From Bacillota bacterium (GTDB taxonomy: Bacteria; Bacillota; Desulfotomaculia; Desulfotomaculales; JAJYZD01): a stretch of 18,043 nucleotides of DNA. This document shows positions 5,737 through 13,715 of this stretch, in pieces. The DNA lies in contig JAJYZD010000044.1 of assembly GCA_021800315.1 (NCBI GenBank), forward strand, positions 1-18,043. The letters run 5' to 3'. Position numbers and translations under genes: made by a program. Position 1 is the first letter of the stretch, and each line of letters starts with the position of its first letter. The notes below the pieces were generated by a model. That model searched no databases and was not told where the DNA came from. It was given only the letters and a program-made list of their open reading frames with translations.

Positions 5737-8724
5737 TCACGCCAGTAACGCTACGGCCTGGACGAAACCGTCCTCCGGGTAGCCCTGCAGGGTAATGGCC
5801 TTGGCCGGGCATTCGCCGGCGCAACTGCCGCAGCCCTGGCAGAGGACCGGCTCGATTTGGACGCGGCCTTCCACGATGCGGGGGGCGTTGAAGGGACAGA
5901 GACGGACACAGGTCAGGCAGGCGGCGCATCTTTCCGGCTCCACCGCGGCTACCCGGGCGCCGGACCGGTACTCCGGCCGGCTGAGGATCCCGGCCGCCCG
6001 GCCGGCCGCCGCCTTGCCCTGGGCCACGCTCTCCTCGATGTTCCTGGGTCCGTGGGCCAGGCCGGCCATGAACACCCCGGCGGACGTGAAGTCGACCGGA
6101 CGGAGCTTCATGTGGGCTTCCAGGAAGAAGCCGTCCTCGTTGACCGGCACTTTGAAGAGGCGGGACAGTTCCGCGGTGTCCGGCCCCGGTTCCACCGGGG
6201 CGGCCAGGCAGACCAGGTCGGCCTCAATGATCAGCGGGCGGCGCAAGGTCGGCTCGCTCAGTTCCACCGATAGCCGGCCCAGGCCCGCGGTCACCGCCGG
6301 CGGCTGCTCCTCCCGGAAGCGGAGAAAGACCACGCCGCGCTCGCGGGCCTCGGTGTACAACTCTTCGTAGAAGCCGTAGGTCATCATGTCCCGGTAAAGG
6401 ATGTAAACCTGGTTGCGGGGGTTTCTGGCCTTCACCTCCAGGGCCAGGCGCACCGCCTTGGCGCAGCAGAGCCGGCTGCAGTAAGGGCGGTTCAGGTCGC
6501 GGGAACCGGCGCACTGGACGAAGACCGTTGTTTGCGGTTCGCCGAAGAGCCTTGCGTCGCCGGTCAGGGCCCGGTCCAGTTCGAGCTGGGTAAGCACGCG
6601 GTCGTCCCGTCCGTGCCCGAACGGTACCGGCGGTTTTCCTTCGGCGCCGCCGGTGGCCAGGATGGTTACGCCGTGTTCGACGGATGAACCGTCGGAAAGA
6701 CGGGTGGTGAAGCAGCCGACGAAACCGGTGTTCTCCACCGGCCGGGCCTTCAGACGGACCGTAACGAGGGGATTATCCTCCACCCGGGCGATAAGTCCGG
6801 CCAAAAAGCGGGGGACGTTCTCCCCCCTGATTCCGTAGCGCAGCCGGGCGGCTATGCCGCCCAGCCGGTCCGACCGCTCGGCCAGGACGACCGGGTAGCC
6901 TTGTCCGGCCAGGGCCAGCGCCGCCGAGATGCCGGCCACGCCGCCGCCGACCACCAGGGCGGTGCGGTTGACCGGGGTGCTCACTTCGCCAAGGGGCGAG
7001 AGGGTCGCCGCCCGGGCCACAGCCATGCCCACCAGGTCCCGGGCCTTGGCGCCGGCCGCGGCGGTGTCCTGGGAGTGGACCCAGGAGCACTGGTCGCGGA
7101 TGTTGGCCCAGTCCAGGAGATAGCGGTTGACGCCGGCTTCCTCGACGATGTCCTGGAACAGCGGCCGGTGGGTGCGCAGGCTGCAGGCCGCCACCACCAC
7201 CCGGTTGAGGTCGTGTTCGGCTATAAGCTGCTTGAGCTGGCCGAGGCTGTCCTGGCCGCAGGCGTAAGTGAAACGGACGGCGCAGGACACAAAGGGCAGG
7301 GTTCCGGCATGGGCGGCTACTCCGTCCACGTCAATGACGTTGCTGATGTTGCCGCCGCAGGCGCAGACGAAGACGCCCACCCGCGGCCGTTCCCCGGTGG
7401 GTCTTTCCGGCCGGGGGGCCGCGGTAACTTCCAGGGTGCCGGCGGCCGGCGGTCCCAGCGCGGCGGCGGCGTCGGCGGCGGCGGCGCCGGCCTGGATTAC
7501 CGTCTCCGGAATGTCGCGGGGGCCGGCAAAGGCTCCGGCCACGAAAATGCCCGGTTGCGCGGTTTCCACCGCGGTGTAGCCGGCCGGCTCCAGGAAGCCG
7601 TACCGGTTGAGGCCGAGACCCAGGCCGGAAACAGGGGGTACGTCGGGGGATGCCATGCCCAGGGAGAGCACCGCCAGGTCGAAAGACCCGGTCGCCAGGC
7701 GGCCATCCTCGTCGGCGTAACGGATACTCACCCGGTCGCTCTCTTTCTTTACTTCCGAAGCGCGGCAGCGGATAAAACGGACTCCGGCATCAACGGCCCG
7801 CCGGTAGTAACGGTCGAAACCTTTGCCGAAAGTCCGCATGTCGGTATAGAAGATGGCGGCGGTAAAGGGCGCGGGCGAGCACTCGGCCGCCACCATGGCT
7901 TGTTTGAGGGCGTACATGCAGCACACCGAGGAGCAAAAACCACGGTTGCGGGAGGGGTCGCGCGAGGCGGCGCATTGCAGCCAGGCCACCGAGGCGAGGG
8001 GGCGGCCGTCGGCGGGATGGACCAGTTGGCCGCGGGTGGGACCGGACGAACTGAGAAGGCGTTCGAATTCCAGGCTGGTGAGGACCCAGGGGTAGGCCTG
8101 GCCGTAGTGCAGGCCGGCGGCCAGGGCGGGGTCGGCCAGTTTGAATCCGGGGCTGAGAATCAGGGCTCCTACGGACAATTCGTAAACCCGGTCGGCGGGA
8201 TGAAGGTCGATAGCCCCCGTGGGGCAGGCCAGGAGACAGGCTTCGCAGGCGATGCAGGTCTCCCGGTCGATGGTGAAGGCGCCCGGCAGGGCCTGGGGAT
8301 AGCGGCGGTAGGCTGCCTTGCGCCCGGCGAGGCCCTGGTTGAATTCGTCGTCCGCCCAGACGCCGCAGTCCTGCTCGCAAATGCCGCACGCCGTGCAGGC
8401 GTCCACATCCACGCCCCGGCCCCTGGTTTTCAACCCGGCCCGGAAGTTCCCAGGCTTACCGTGCAGGCTCATTAACTCCGTGCCTGTGAGAAGGGTGATG
8501 GCGGGGTGGCGGGCGCATTCCATCAATTTCGGGGAGAGGATGCAGAGTGAACAGTCGTTGGTGGGGAACGTCCGGGCCAACATGGGCATGACGCCGCCGA
8601 TGGCGGAGGTTTCCTCCACCAGGCAGACCCGGTAGCCGGCGGCCGCCAGGTCAAGGGAAGCCTGGCAGCCGGCGATGCCGCCACCCAGAACCAATACGTC
8701 GGCGTCTCGGTTTCCCAAGTGCAA
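5737..8724 (-). CDS. hdrA: Tandem HdrA-type FAD/[4Fe-4S] electron-transfer protein
   Basis: The product (about 995 residues) carries two HdrA-like flavin modules. The first has VLGGGIAGCQASLDLAAAG near residue 13, the HdrA cysteine block FPTNDCSLCILSPK near 55, and two [4Fe-4S] motifs, CTACGICEQDC and CIACEACLLACP. The second begins with VGVFVCACGGNIS, includes the HdrA block LNRVVVAACSLRTHRPLF and ANIRDQCSWVH, then VVGGGVAGISAALALAGQG. It ends with two ferredoxin clusters, CAACLTCVRLCP (933) and CQGCGSCAGECP (962). HdrA proteins shuttle or bifurcate electrons between ferredoxin, NAD(H) and other carriers in the cytoplasm. It follows two acyl-CoA dehydrogenase genes in the same direction, a likely operon. 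TTG 8724 is preferred because AAAGGA lies 7 bases upstream; an ATG at 8859 gives 1040 residues but has no ribosome site. Confidence 0.88.
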   Translation of the reverse strand: MHLGNRDADVLVLGGGIAGCQASLDLAAAGYRVCLVEETSAIGGVMPMLARTFPTNDCSLCILSPKLMECARHPAITLLTGTELMSLHGKPGNFRAGLKTRGRGVDVDACTACGICEQDCGVWADDEFNQGLAGRKAAYRRYPQALPGAFTIDRETCIACEACLLACPTGAIDLHPADRVYELSVGALILSPGFKLADPALAAGLHYGQAYPWVLTSLEFERLLSSSGPTRGQLVHPADGRPLASVAWLQCAASRDPSRNRGFCSSVCCMYALKQAMVAAECSPAPFTAAIFYTDMRTFGKGFDRYYRRAVDAGVRFIRCRASEVKKESDRVSIRYADEDGRLATGSFDLAVLSLGMASPDVPPVSGLGLGLNRYGFLEPAGYTAVETAQPGIFVAGAFAGPRDIPETVIQAGAAAADAAAALGPPAAGTLEVTAAPRPERPTGERPRVGVFVCACGGNISNVIDVDGVAAHAGTLPFVSCAVRFTYACGQDSLGQLKQLIAEHDLNRVVVAACSLRTHRPLFQDIVEEAGVNRYLLDWANIRDQCSWVHSQDTAAAGAKARDLVGMAVARAATLSPLGEVSTPVNRTALVVGGGVAGISAALALAGQGYPVVLAERSDRLGGIAARLRYGIRGENVPRFLAGLIARVEDNPLVTVRLKARPVENTGFVGCFTTRLSDGSSVEHGVTILATGGAEGKPPVPFGHGRDDRVLTQLELDRALTGDARLFGEPQTTVFVQCAGSRDLNRPYCSRLCCAKAVRLALEVKARNPRNQVYILYRDMMTYGFYEELYTEARERGVVFLRFREEQPPAVTAGLGRLSVELSEPTLRRPLIIEADLVCLAAPVEPGPDTAELSRLFKVPVNEDGFFLEAHMKLRPVDFTSAGVFMAGLAHGPRNIEESVAQGKAAAGRAAGILSRPEYRSGARVAAVEPERCAACLTCVRLCPFNAPRIVEGRVQIEPVLCQGCGSCAGECPAKAITLQGYPEDGFVQAVALLA

Positions 8725-8889
8725 TCCGCCTTCCTTTCCGCCTGCCGGACATCCGGACAAAGGGCCGGCTCTCCTGGTGCGATCCGGGATGTCGTCTATA
8801 TCCATACATTCTACCGGGACCAGGTCAAAAAGTCTGTAACGGGGTGGCCAGAGGTCCATTTTCTGGGGTAAAGGCCGAAAAAGGAGGGT

Positions 8890-10011
8890 TCAAAGGAGAA
8901 ACGGCGAGGCGGGCGGGACCAGGACGGGTCCCAACGGCCCCGGCCCGGACGGGGTGAAGCCCGGAAAACCGCCGGCCGCGAGGGCCTGGGCATCGCGAAG
9001 GCAACGCTCGGCGGAAAAGTCTTTAAGGGCGCCGTAACCGCCGAAGATCTCCACGGCCTTGCGGCAATTGCGCACGGCGGCGCTCTTCAGGAACCGGTGC
9101 AGCGCATACAGGTCCAGGGGGGTGGCCTTGTCCTGATCGAAGCGGGAAGCGGCCTGGTAGGCCATGAGGCGTCCTGCTTCCAAGTCCGCGAACATGTCGG
9201 CGAGGCGGAACTGCACCGCCTGCAGGTGGGCGATGGCTTTCCCGTAGAGGACGCGCTTGCGGGCAAAGTCCAGCCCGGCGTCCAACGCCGCCTGCATTAC
9301 GCCCAGGGCGCAGGCGGCAAAGCCCAGGACGTGGACCGCCGCGACCGGGTCGCCGGCCGGGCCGGCCCGGAATCCCGCCAACCGGGAAGCCGGGGGGAGG
9401 CAGGCGGCGGAAAGCACCAGGGGACCGGCCTGGGAGCCTCTGAGTCCGGCGGACGAAAGCCGGCCGTAGTGCACACCCGCCGTCGGGTGCGGCAGGATGA
9501 AAAGGGCGGGGACGCCGGGGGCATCCCGCGCCTCCACCAGGAAGAAGGCCGGTTGGGCATCTCCCTGACACCAGGCCGTATTTCCGTCCAGACGGTGGGA
9601 ACCGTCCCCGGTGATGCGGCAGGTCAAGCCCGGGGAACCGGAAGAAAGCGCCAGCGCCGCCGTCCGGCGTCCGGCGGCCAGGTCGGGCAGGATGTCCGCC
9701 TTTTCCCGGGCGCCCTCCAAAACGGCCGCGGCCGCGGTATGCTGCGCCGCCAGGTACACCGCCGCCGCCGGCGATATCCTGGCCACCTCCTCCAGCGTTA
9801 CCAGGCGTTCCAGGCTGGTCATCCGGGTGCCGCCGCAGGCAAAGGGGAGGCAGACGCCGAAAAGGCCCTGGGCGGCCAGGACGCCGGGGAGTTCCGGAGG
9901 CATCCGTCCCGTGTCTTCCATGATCCCGGCCTGCGGGGCAACGATGTCTTCCGCGAACTCGCGGATGGCTTTGCGGAGGAGTTTCAGGTCGGAACCGGGG
10001 GCAAAATCCAT
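8890..10011 (-). CDS. Acyl-CoA dehydrogenase-like protein, catalytic Glu missing
   Basis: The 373-residue product has the acyl-CoA dehydrogenase fold along its length: the N-terminal helical start MDFAPGSDLKLLRKAIREFA, mid-region TLEEVARISPAAAVYLA, the helix block FARKRVLYGKAIAHLQAVQF, and the FAD-interface block EIFGGYGALKDFSAERCLRD. In the family the catalytic glutamate follows shortly after (..YEGTSEIQ). Here the sequence is AQALAAGGFPG and then a Pro/Gly-rich tail, with no Glu. The isovaleryl-type alternative position near ALGVMQAALDAG is also not Glu. The protein may therefore be a non-catalytic subunit of a heteromer with its neighbour, or act on an unusual substrate. ATG 10011 has GGGAGGG upstream. 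It lies 49 bases behind the other dehydrogenase gene. Confidence 0.85.
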   Translation of the reverse strand: MDFAPGSDLKLLRKAIREFAEDIVAPQAGIMEDTGRMPPELPGVLAAQGLFGVCLPFACGGTRMTSLERLVTLEEVARISPAAAVYLAAQHTAAAAVLEGAREKADILPDLAAGRRTAALALSSGSPGLTCRITGDGSHRLDGNTAWCQGDAQPAFFLVEARDAPGVPALFILPHPTAGVHYGRLSSAGLRGSQAGPLVLSAACLPPASRLAGFRAGPAGDPVAAVHVLGFAACALGVMQAALDAGLDFARKRVLYGKAIAHLQAVQFRLADMFADLEAGRLMAYQAASRFDQDKATPLDLYALHRFLKSAAVRNCRKAVEIFGGYGALKDFSAERCLRDAQALAAGGFPGFTPSGPGPLGPVLVPPASPFLL

Positions 10012-10060
10012 GGATCGTCCCTCCCGAAGAAGTTATCCGAACACCGGCGTGCGCGCGGTG

Positions 10061-11173
10061 TCAGTCAAACCGGCCCACCAGGCTGCGGGCGGCGACAATC
10101 CGCTGGATGTCGCCGGTGCCGTCGGCGGAAATGAGGGGAATGGAGTCCCGGAAACAGCGTTCCAAAGGATGGCCCTCGACTAAGGAGGAGCCGCCCGCAA
10201 TGGTCATGGCGCGGCCGGCCGAACGCAGGGAGGCGTCGTCCGCGAAGAACTTGGCCGTGGCCACTTCGGCGTCGGCCCGTTGACCGGCGTCGAGCAGCCA
10301 GGCGGCGCGGTAGGTCAACAGGCGGGCGGCCCGGGAATCGGCGTGGATGTCCGCCAGGGCTTCTCCGGCCCGGGGGTCGTCGGCACAGACCGCCATAGTC
10401 TCCTCGAAGATCGCCTGCATTACCCCGAGGGCAACGCCGGCGTTGCCCAGGCGGCCGTGTTCCGAGATGGCCTTGAGCGCGATGGCCAGACCGTCGCCCT
10501 CGTTCCCCAGGAGGTTGGCCACCGGTACCCGGACATCGTCGAACACCAGTTCCCCGGTGACGCAGCCCTTAAGGCCGGTTTTATGCTCCAGGTGACCGGC
10601 CCGGAAACCGGGCAAGCCGGCGTCCACGGCCAGGACGCTCAGCCCGCGGCGCGGGTCGTTGGAAGTCCGCACCACCACCACGGCCAGTCCGGCCAGGTGG
10701 GAATTGGTGATAAAGACCTTGCGGCCGCTGACGTTGTAATAGTCCCCGCAGCGCACCGCCCGGGTGGCGGTGCCGGCCGGGTCCGATCCCCCGGTGGGTT
10801 CGGTGATGGCCATGGATACCAGCATCTCACCCGCCGTAAGGGGCGGGAGGAAGGCCTCCTGGAGAGCGGGGCCGCCGAAGTTTTGAAGGGCGGCGATGCC
10901 CATGAGTTGGGCCACCATCAGGAGACCGACGGCCGCGCTCCGGCGGGAGAGAGCCTCCAGGAGGATGACCCTGTCCAGGTGTCCCAGACCCGGTTCGGAG
11001 GAGTGCACGGGACGCACCTTCATGAAGCCCTCACGGCCCATGGCGGTGATCAGTTCCCCGGGGGGGAGTCCGGCGGCTTCCATTGCGGCCACCGCCGGCC
11101 GGATGTGCCGGAAGGCGAAGGAAGCCGCCCTGTCCCGCAGTTCCTCCTGGTCCGGTGAAAACGCAAAATCCAT
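10061..11173 (-). CDS. Acyl-CoA dehydrogenase family protein, Asp at the catalytic position
   Basis: The 370-residue product carries AMAITEPTGGSDPAGT-like FAD/substrate motifs (here SMAITEPTGGSDPAGT), NVSGRKVFITNS, the VRVPVANLLG.EGDGLA block, the helix HGRLGNAGVALGVMQAIFEE and the C-terminal LERCFRDSIPL. The usual catalytic EGT is ADGTGDIQR, so Glu is replaced by Asp (D351). Such enzymes oxidise acyl-CoA at alpha-beta and hand electrons to ETF or another flavoprotein; no etfAB is in view, and an HdrA protein lies downstream. ATG 11173 has GAGGTGAT just upstream; a longer frame to 11269 lacks family sequence. It is the first gene of the minus-strand unit and is divergent from the ferredoxin gene. 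Confidence 0.88.
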   Translation of the reverse strand: MDFAFSPDQEELRDRAASFAFRHIRPAVAAMEAAGLPPGELITAMGREGFMKVRPVHSSEPGLGHLDRVILLEALSRRSAAVGLLMVAQLMGIAALQNFGGPALQEAFLPPLTAGEMLVSMAITEPTGGSDPAGTATRAVRCGDYYNVSGRKVFITNSHLAGLAVVVVRTSNDPRRGLSVLAVDAGLPGFRAGHLEHKTGLKGCVTGELVFDDVRVPVANLLGNEGDGLAIALKAISEHGRLGNAGVALGVMQAIFEETMAVCADDPRAGEALADIHADSRAARLLTYRAAWLLDAGQRADAEVATAKFFADDASLRSAGRAMTIAGGSSLVEGHPLERCFRDSIPLISADGTGDIQRIVAARSLVGRFD

Positions 11174-11284
11174 CTTTATCACCTCGGCCAACGTAGTGGA
11201 AAAATATTCTCGGTGCCGGTCCCCCAATCCTGCCGTTTGGCGGCTGGTACCAAAAGGGAGTTTGTCCAAAGGGATCTCCGCCCG

Positions 11285-11314
11285 TTGATGGGCGGGCGGG
11301 ATCTACGGTATAAT
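11285..11314 (+). promoter_or_regulatory. Sigma-A-type promoter of the ferredoxin gene
   Basis: -35 TTGATG (11285-11290), an 18-base spacer, and a perfect -10 TATAAT (11309-11314). Transcription would start near 11321, so the ATG that overlaps the -10 box (11313) would not be in the mRNA. Confidence 0.7.
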
Positions 11315-11336
11315 GGCGGTTGGAGGTGAGGGCACC

Positions 11337-11510
11337 ATTCCGGCCTACATCATTCCGGATATGTGTTCCGGTTGCGGGCAGTGCGCTCCCAGCTGTCCCC
11401 ATAAGGCCATCAGCGTTTGCGCCGGTCAGGCCGTAGTCGATCCCGGGCTGTGCGATGAATGCGAGGCCTGCGTTTTCGCCTGTATCAACGGAGCGGTTAC
11501 GATGAAATGA
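11337..11510 (+). CDS. 2[4Fe-4S] ferredoxin, probable ATT start
   Basis: The small product (57 residues from 11337) has CSGCGQCAPSCP and CDECEACVFAC, the eight cysteines for two [4Fe-4S] clusters of a clostridial-type ferredoxin, a soluble low-potential electron carrier. The sequence after the start, PAYIIPDMCSGC, aligns with the normal N-terminus of this family (MPAYVI..). The in-frame ATG at 11313 overlaps the TATAAT box. GGAGGTGA (11322-11329) is placed 7 bases before an ATT codon (11337), which replaces the expected ATG; no other canonical start is available in between. The gene is divergent from the acyl-CoA dehydrogenase/HdrA unit and may serve it. Confidence 0.85.
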   Translation: MPAYIIPDMCSGCGQCAPSCPHKAISVCAGQAVVDPGLCDECEACVFACINGAVTMK

Positions 11511-11549
11511 CGGGCCTGGGCCGGAAAAGCGCAGGGCAAGCCAATGATC

Positions 11550-11571
11550 CCGCCCCGAAAGGCCAGGGCGG
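11550..11571. terminator. Hairpin between convergent ferredoxin and ClC genes
   Basis: The arms CCGCCC (11550-11555) and GGGCGG (11566-11571) flank a 10-base loop in the 70-base gap between two convergent genes. There is no T-run on either side, so this is a weak candidate for a shared terminator. Confidence 0.3.
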
Positions 11572-11580
11572 TGCCGGCTT

Positions 11581-13437
11581 TCAGCCCGGATGCGCCGGCC
11601 GGTCCGGCGTCGCCGGAGAATCCGGATCGCAGGGAACAAGGCCGGTGGTATCTTCCGCTTCGCGCTTGGCCCGGGCGGCGGCCAGCAGTCGGTTGCGGTT
11701 GGCGGCCCTGGCCAGGTCCTCGTTGTAGGCGCGCATAATATCGCCCATGGTCAGGAGTCCGACCATGTGGTGGGGATCTTCCGGGGAAACCACCGGGAGG
11801 CGTTTGATGTTGTGCTCGTTCAAGCGGATCATCGCGTCGCGCAGGGTTTCGCGTTCGGTGATAACGGCCAGTTGCCGCGGCGTCGCGTCGGTGACCGGGT
11901 TGTTGGGCAGGCCGTCGCGCAGGGCGTTGCGCAGGCCCTTGACGGTCACAATGCCGGACAGGCGGCCGGCCTGGTCGACCAGCGGATAGCCGGTGAAATT
12001 CCCCATGTTGGCCCGCCGGAAGGCTTCCCGGACGGTGAGGTTCGCCGGCAGGGTGGCGACATCCCTGAGCATGGCGTGGCGGACCAGGATATTGCGCAGG
12101 ATGTCCTCGCGCCGGGCATTCTCCACGTCGAGACCCTGGCGCACCAGGCGGGCGGTGAAGATGGTCTCGTCGGAAAAGGCCCGCGAGATATAGGCGCTCG
12201 TGGCGCAGGCGGCGGCTATCGGTATCAGGAGCATATGGTTGTTCGTCAATTCGGTGGCAAACATTATGGCCGTAAAGGGCGCCTGGGCCGCCGCCGCGAA
12301 CAGGCCGCCCATCCCGGCCAGAGCGTAGGCGGACGGGGCGGAAGCGCCGGTGACGACGGCGGGGAAGAGCTTCTGGAACCCGTAGCCCATGCTGCCGCCG
12401 AGCATGGTCCCCAGGAAAAGGCCGGCCCGGAAGCCGCCGCCGGTGGACCAGGCCCCGACCGTGAAGATTATGTCGACCAGCTTGAGGAGGATCAACAAGA
12501 GCATCACGGACGGCAGCAGGTTGTTGGCGAACACCATGTCGATACCCTGGGTGCCGCGGCCGAAGGCCAGGGGTACCAGGTAGACCACGAAGCCAATCCC
12601 CAAGCCGCCCGCCAGGGGACGGAGGAAGTAATTGGTGCCGGCGAAGAAACGGTTGAACATGGACTCGGAGTTGATGATGACCTTGATGTAGATAAGTCCC
12701 AGGAAGCCGGTCGCCACCCCGACGGTGAGATAAAGGGGCAACTGGACCAGGGTGGCGGGATGGAATTGCGGGGCGGGAAATTTGGCCGCGTCGCCCATGA
12801 CCGAGGTGAAGATGAAAGTGGCCACGACGACCGGGATGGCGACCAGTCCGAGGTAGGACGGGTTGAACTCGCCGATGATGACTTCGAACACCATGATTAT
12901 GCCGGCCAGCGGGGTGTTGTAGTTGGCCGAAACCATGGCGGCCACGCCGCACATGGCCAGGATGCGCAGCTTCTGTTCCCCGACCTTGAAGAAGCGCCGG
13001 ACCAGGCTGGCCACCTCCAGACCCATCTGGACGATGGAACCCTGCTTGCCGGCCGCGCCGCCGCAGCCTATGCTGACGGCGGCGGCCAGGGAACGGGCCG
13101 CTACCGTGCGCAGGCGGATCTGGCCCCCGCGCATGGTCAAGGCTTCCATGACACCGGGGACACCGTAGGAACTCCGGGCGTCGCGGGTGAAAAAGTAGTT
13201 GAGGATGCCGATGACCGCGCCTCCGGCCAGCGGAACCAGGATTATGTAGTAGCCGTGGGCAAAGGATAGCGCTTTCGCGCCGTAGTCTATGAAAAACGTG
13301 CGCAAAAAACGGATCAGGTCGGTGTAGAGGATCGCCAGGAATCCGGCCAGTACCCCGACGACGTTGGCCAGGAGGATCAGTTGGGGCTGCCCGGAGGCCC
13401 AAAATCGCTGCAGCCACTTCCGGTAAAGAGTACGCAT
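11581..13437 (-). CDS. ClC-family chloride channel/transporter with CBS domains, atypical pore
   Basis: The 618-residue product has about ten membrane segments in the ClC order, followed by two cytoplasmic CBS domains (about 450-510 and 520-585, which usually bind adenine nucleotides). Pore motifs are recognisable but altered. SYGVPG (90-95) stands for GSGIP. GKQGS (130-134) stands for GKEGP, so the gating glutamate is Gln132. FEVII (184-188) shows Val where coupled antiporters have the inner proton glutamate. GGGFRAGLF (333-341) stands for GGxFxP. A ClC without both glutamates would be expected to conduct passively instead of exchanging Cl- for H+. ATG 13437 follows GGGAGGGG. A long leader with a predicted structured RNA precedes it. 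Confidence 0.9.
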   Translation of the reverse strand: MRTLYRKWLQRFWASGQPQLILLANVVGVLAGFLAILYTDLIRFLRTFFIDYGAKALSFAHGYYIILVPLAGGAVIGILNYFFTRDARSSYGVPGVMEALTMRGGQIRLRTVAARSLAAAVSIGCGGAAGKQGSIVQMGLEVASLVRRFFKVGEQKLRILAMCGVAAMVSANYNTPLAGIIMVFEVIIGEFNPSYLGLVAIPVVVATFIFTSVMGDAAKFPAPQFHPATLVQLPLYLTVGVATGFLGLIYIKVIINSESMFNRFFAGTNYFLRPLAGGLGIGFVVYLVPLAFGRGTQGIDMVFANNLLPSVMLLLILLKLVDIIFTVGAWSTGGGFRAGLFLGTMLGGSMGYGFQKLFPAVVTGASAPSAYALAGMGGLFAAAAQAPFTAIMFATELTNNHMLLIPIAAACATSAYISRAFSDETIFTARLVRQGLDVENARREDILRNILVRHAMLRDVATLPANLTVREAFRRANMGNFTGYPLVDQAGRLSGIVTVKGLRNALRDGLPNNPVTDATPRQLAVITERETLRDAMIRLNEHNIKRLPVVSPEDPHHMVGLLTMGDIMRAYNEDLARAANRNRLLAAARAKREAEDTTGLVPCDPDSPATPDRPAHPG

Positions 13438-13537
13438 GTCAACCCCTCCCGGTTTGGTCTTCAAAGTCCTGGAACCGTGATTCACCGCTGTGTTTTCGGA
13501 GGTCCGCAACTTGGCCCCCCGAGATCGTGAAAGATTT

Positions 13538-13549
13538 CATTAATTAATG
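13538..13549. promoter_or_regulatory. 12-bp perfect palindrome, operator-like
   Basis: CATTAATTAATG reads the same on both strands and lies inside the leader of the ClC gene. It could be a repressor site, but it is downstream of the predicted transcription start and no regulator gene is adjacent. Confidence 0.3.
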
Positions 13550-13578
13550 TTAAAATTACGCCGTCCTTTTCCCTAATT

Positions 13579-13682
13579 GTTAAATAAGATATAGGCATTC
13601 AGCCATCCTCCAACGTCCTTGCCGGTGAATCTCCAGTATCGAGCAGTTTTTATGGCTGCCAGTATCTTCCGTATAACTTAAC
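13579..13682 (-). ncRNA. Structured 5' leader of the ClC gene, possible riboswitch
   Basis: On the plus strand, complementary arms pair in nested order: GTTAA (13579-13583) with TTAAC (13678-13682), AAGATA (13586-13591) with TATCTT (13663-13668), and CAGCCAT (13600-13606) with ATGGCTG (13652-13658). They enclose about 45 bases with a further small stem. The outer end coincides with the transcription start expected from the promoter at 13686-13715. This suggests a compact leader RNA that controls the ClC gene, perhaps by sensing an ion or nucleotide. I do not recognise a known riboswitch consensus. A palindromic miniature element is the alternative. Confidence 0.45.
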
Positions 13683-13685
13683 ATA

Positions 13686-13715
13686 ATTTTAACACGATTG
13701 TGCCTAAAATAGCAA
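13686..13715 (-). promoter_or_regulatory. Promoter of the ClC gene
   Basis: On the minus strand: -35 TTGCTA (13715-13710), an 18-base spacer, -10 TAAAAT (13691-13686). It lies about 250 bases upstream of the start codon, giving a long leader. Confidence 0.5.

Noticed and set aside
6901..8475. Long open frame (524 codons) on the plus strand opposite the HdrA gene
   Set aside because: It is a Gly/Ala/Gln-rich antisense frame of a GC-rich gene with clear HdrA motifs on the other strand; no protein signature.
9097..11158. Plus-strand frames opposite the acyl-CoA dehydrogenases
   Set aside because: Antisense shadows; the dehydrogenase motifs are unambiguous on the minus strand.
11590..13269. Plus-strand frame of 559 codons opposite the ClC gene
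   Set aside because: Antisense shadow with no family pattern and no ribosome site.
11426..13417. Minus-strand frame of 663 codons overlapping the ClC gene
   Set aside because: Arg/Pro/Gly/His-rich composition typical of an out-of-frame reading; the ClC and CBS motifs are in the other frame.
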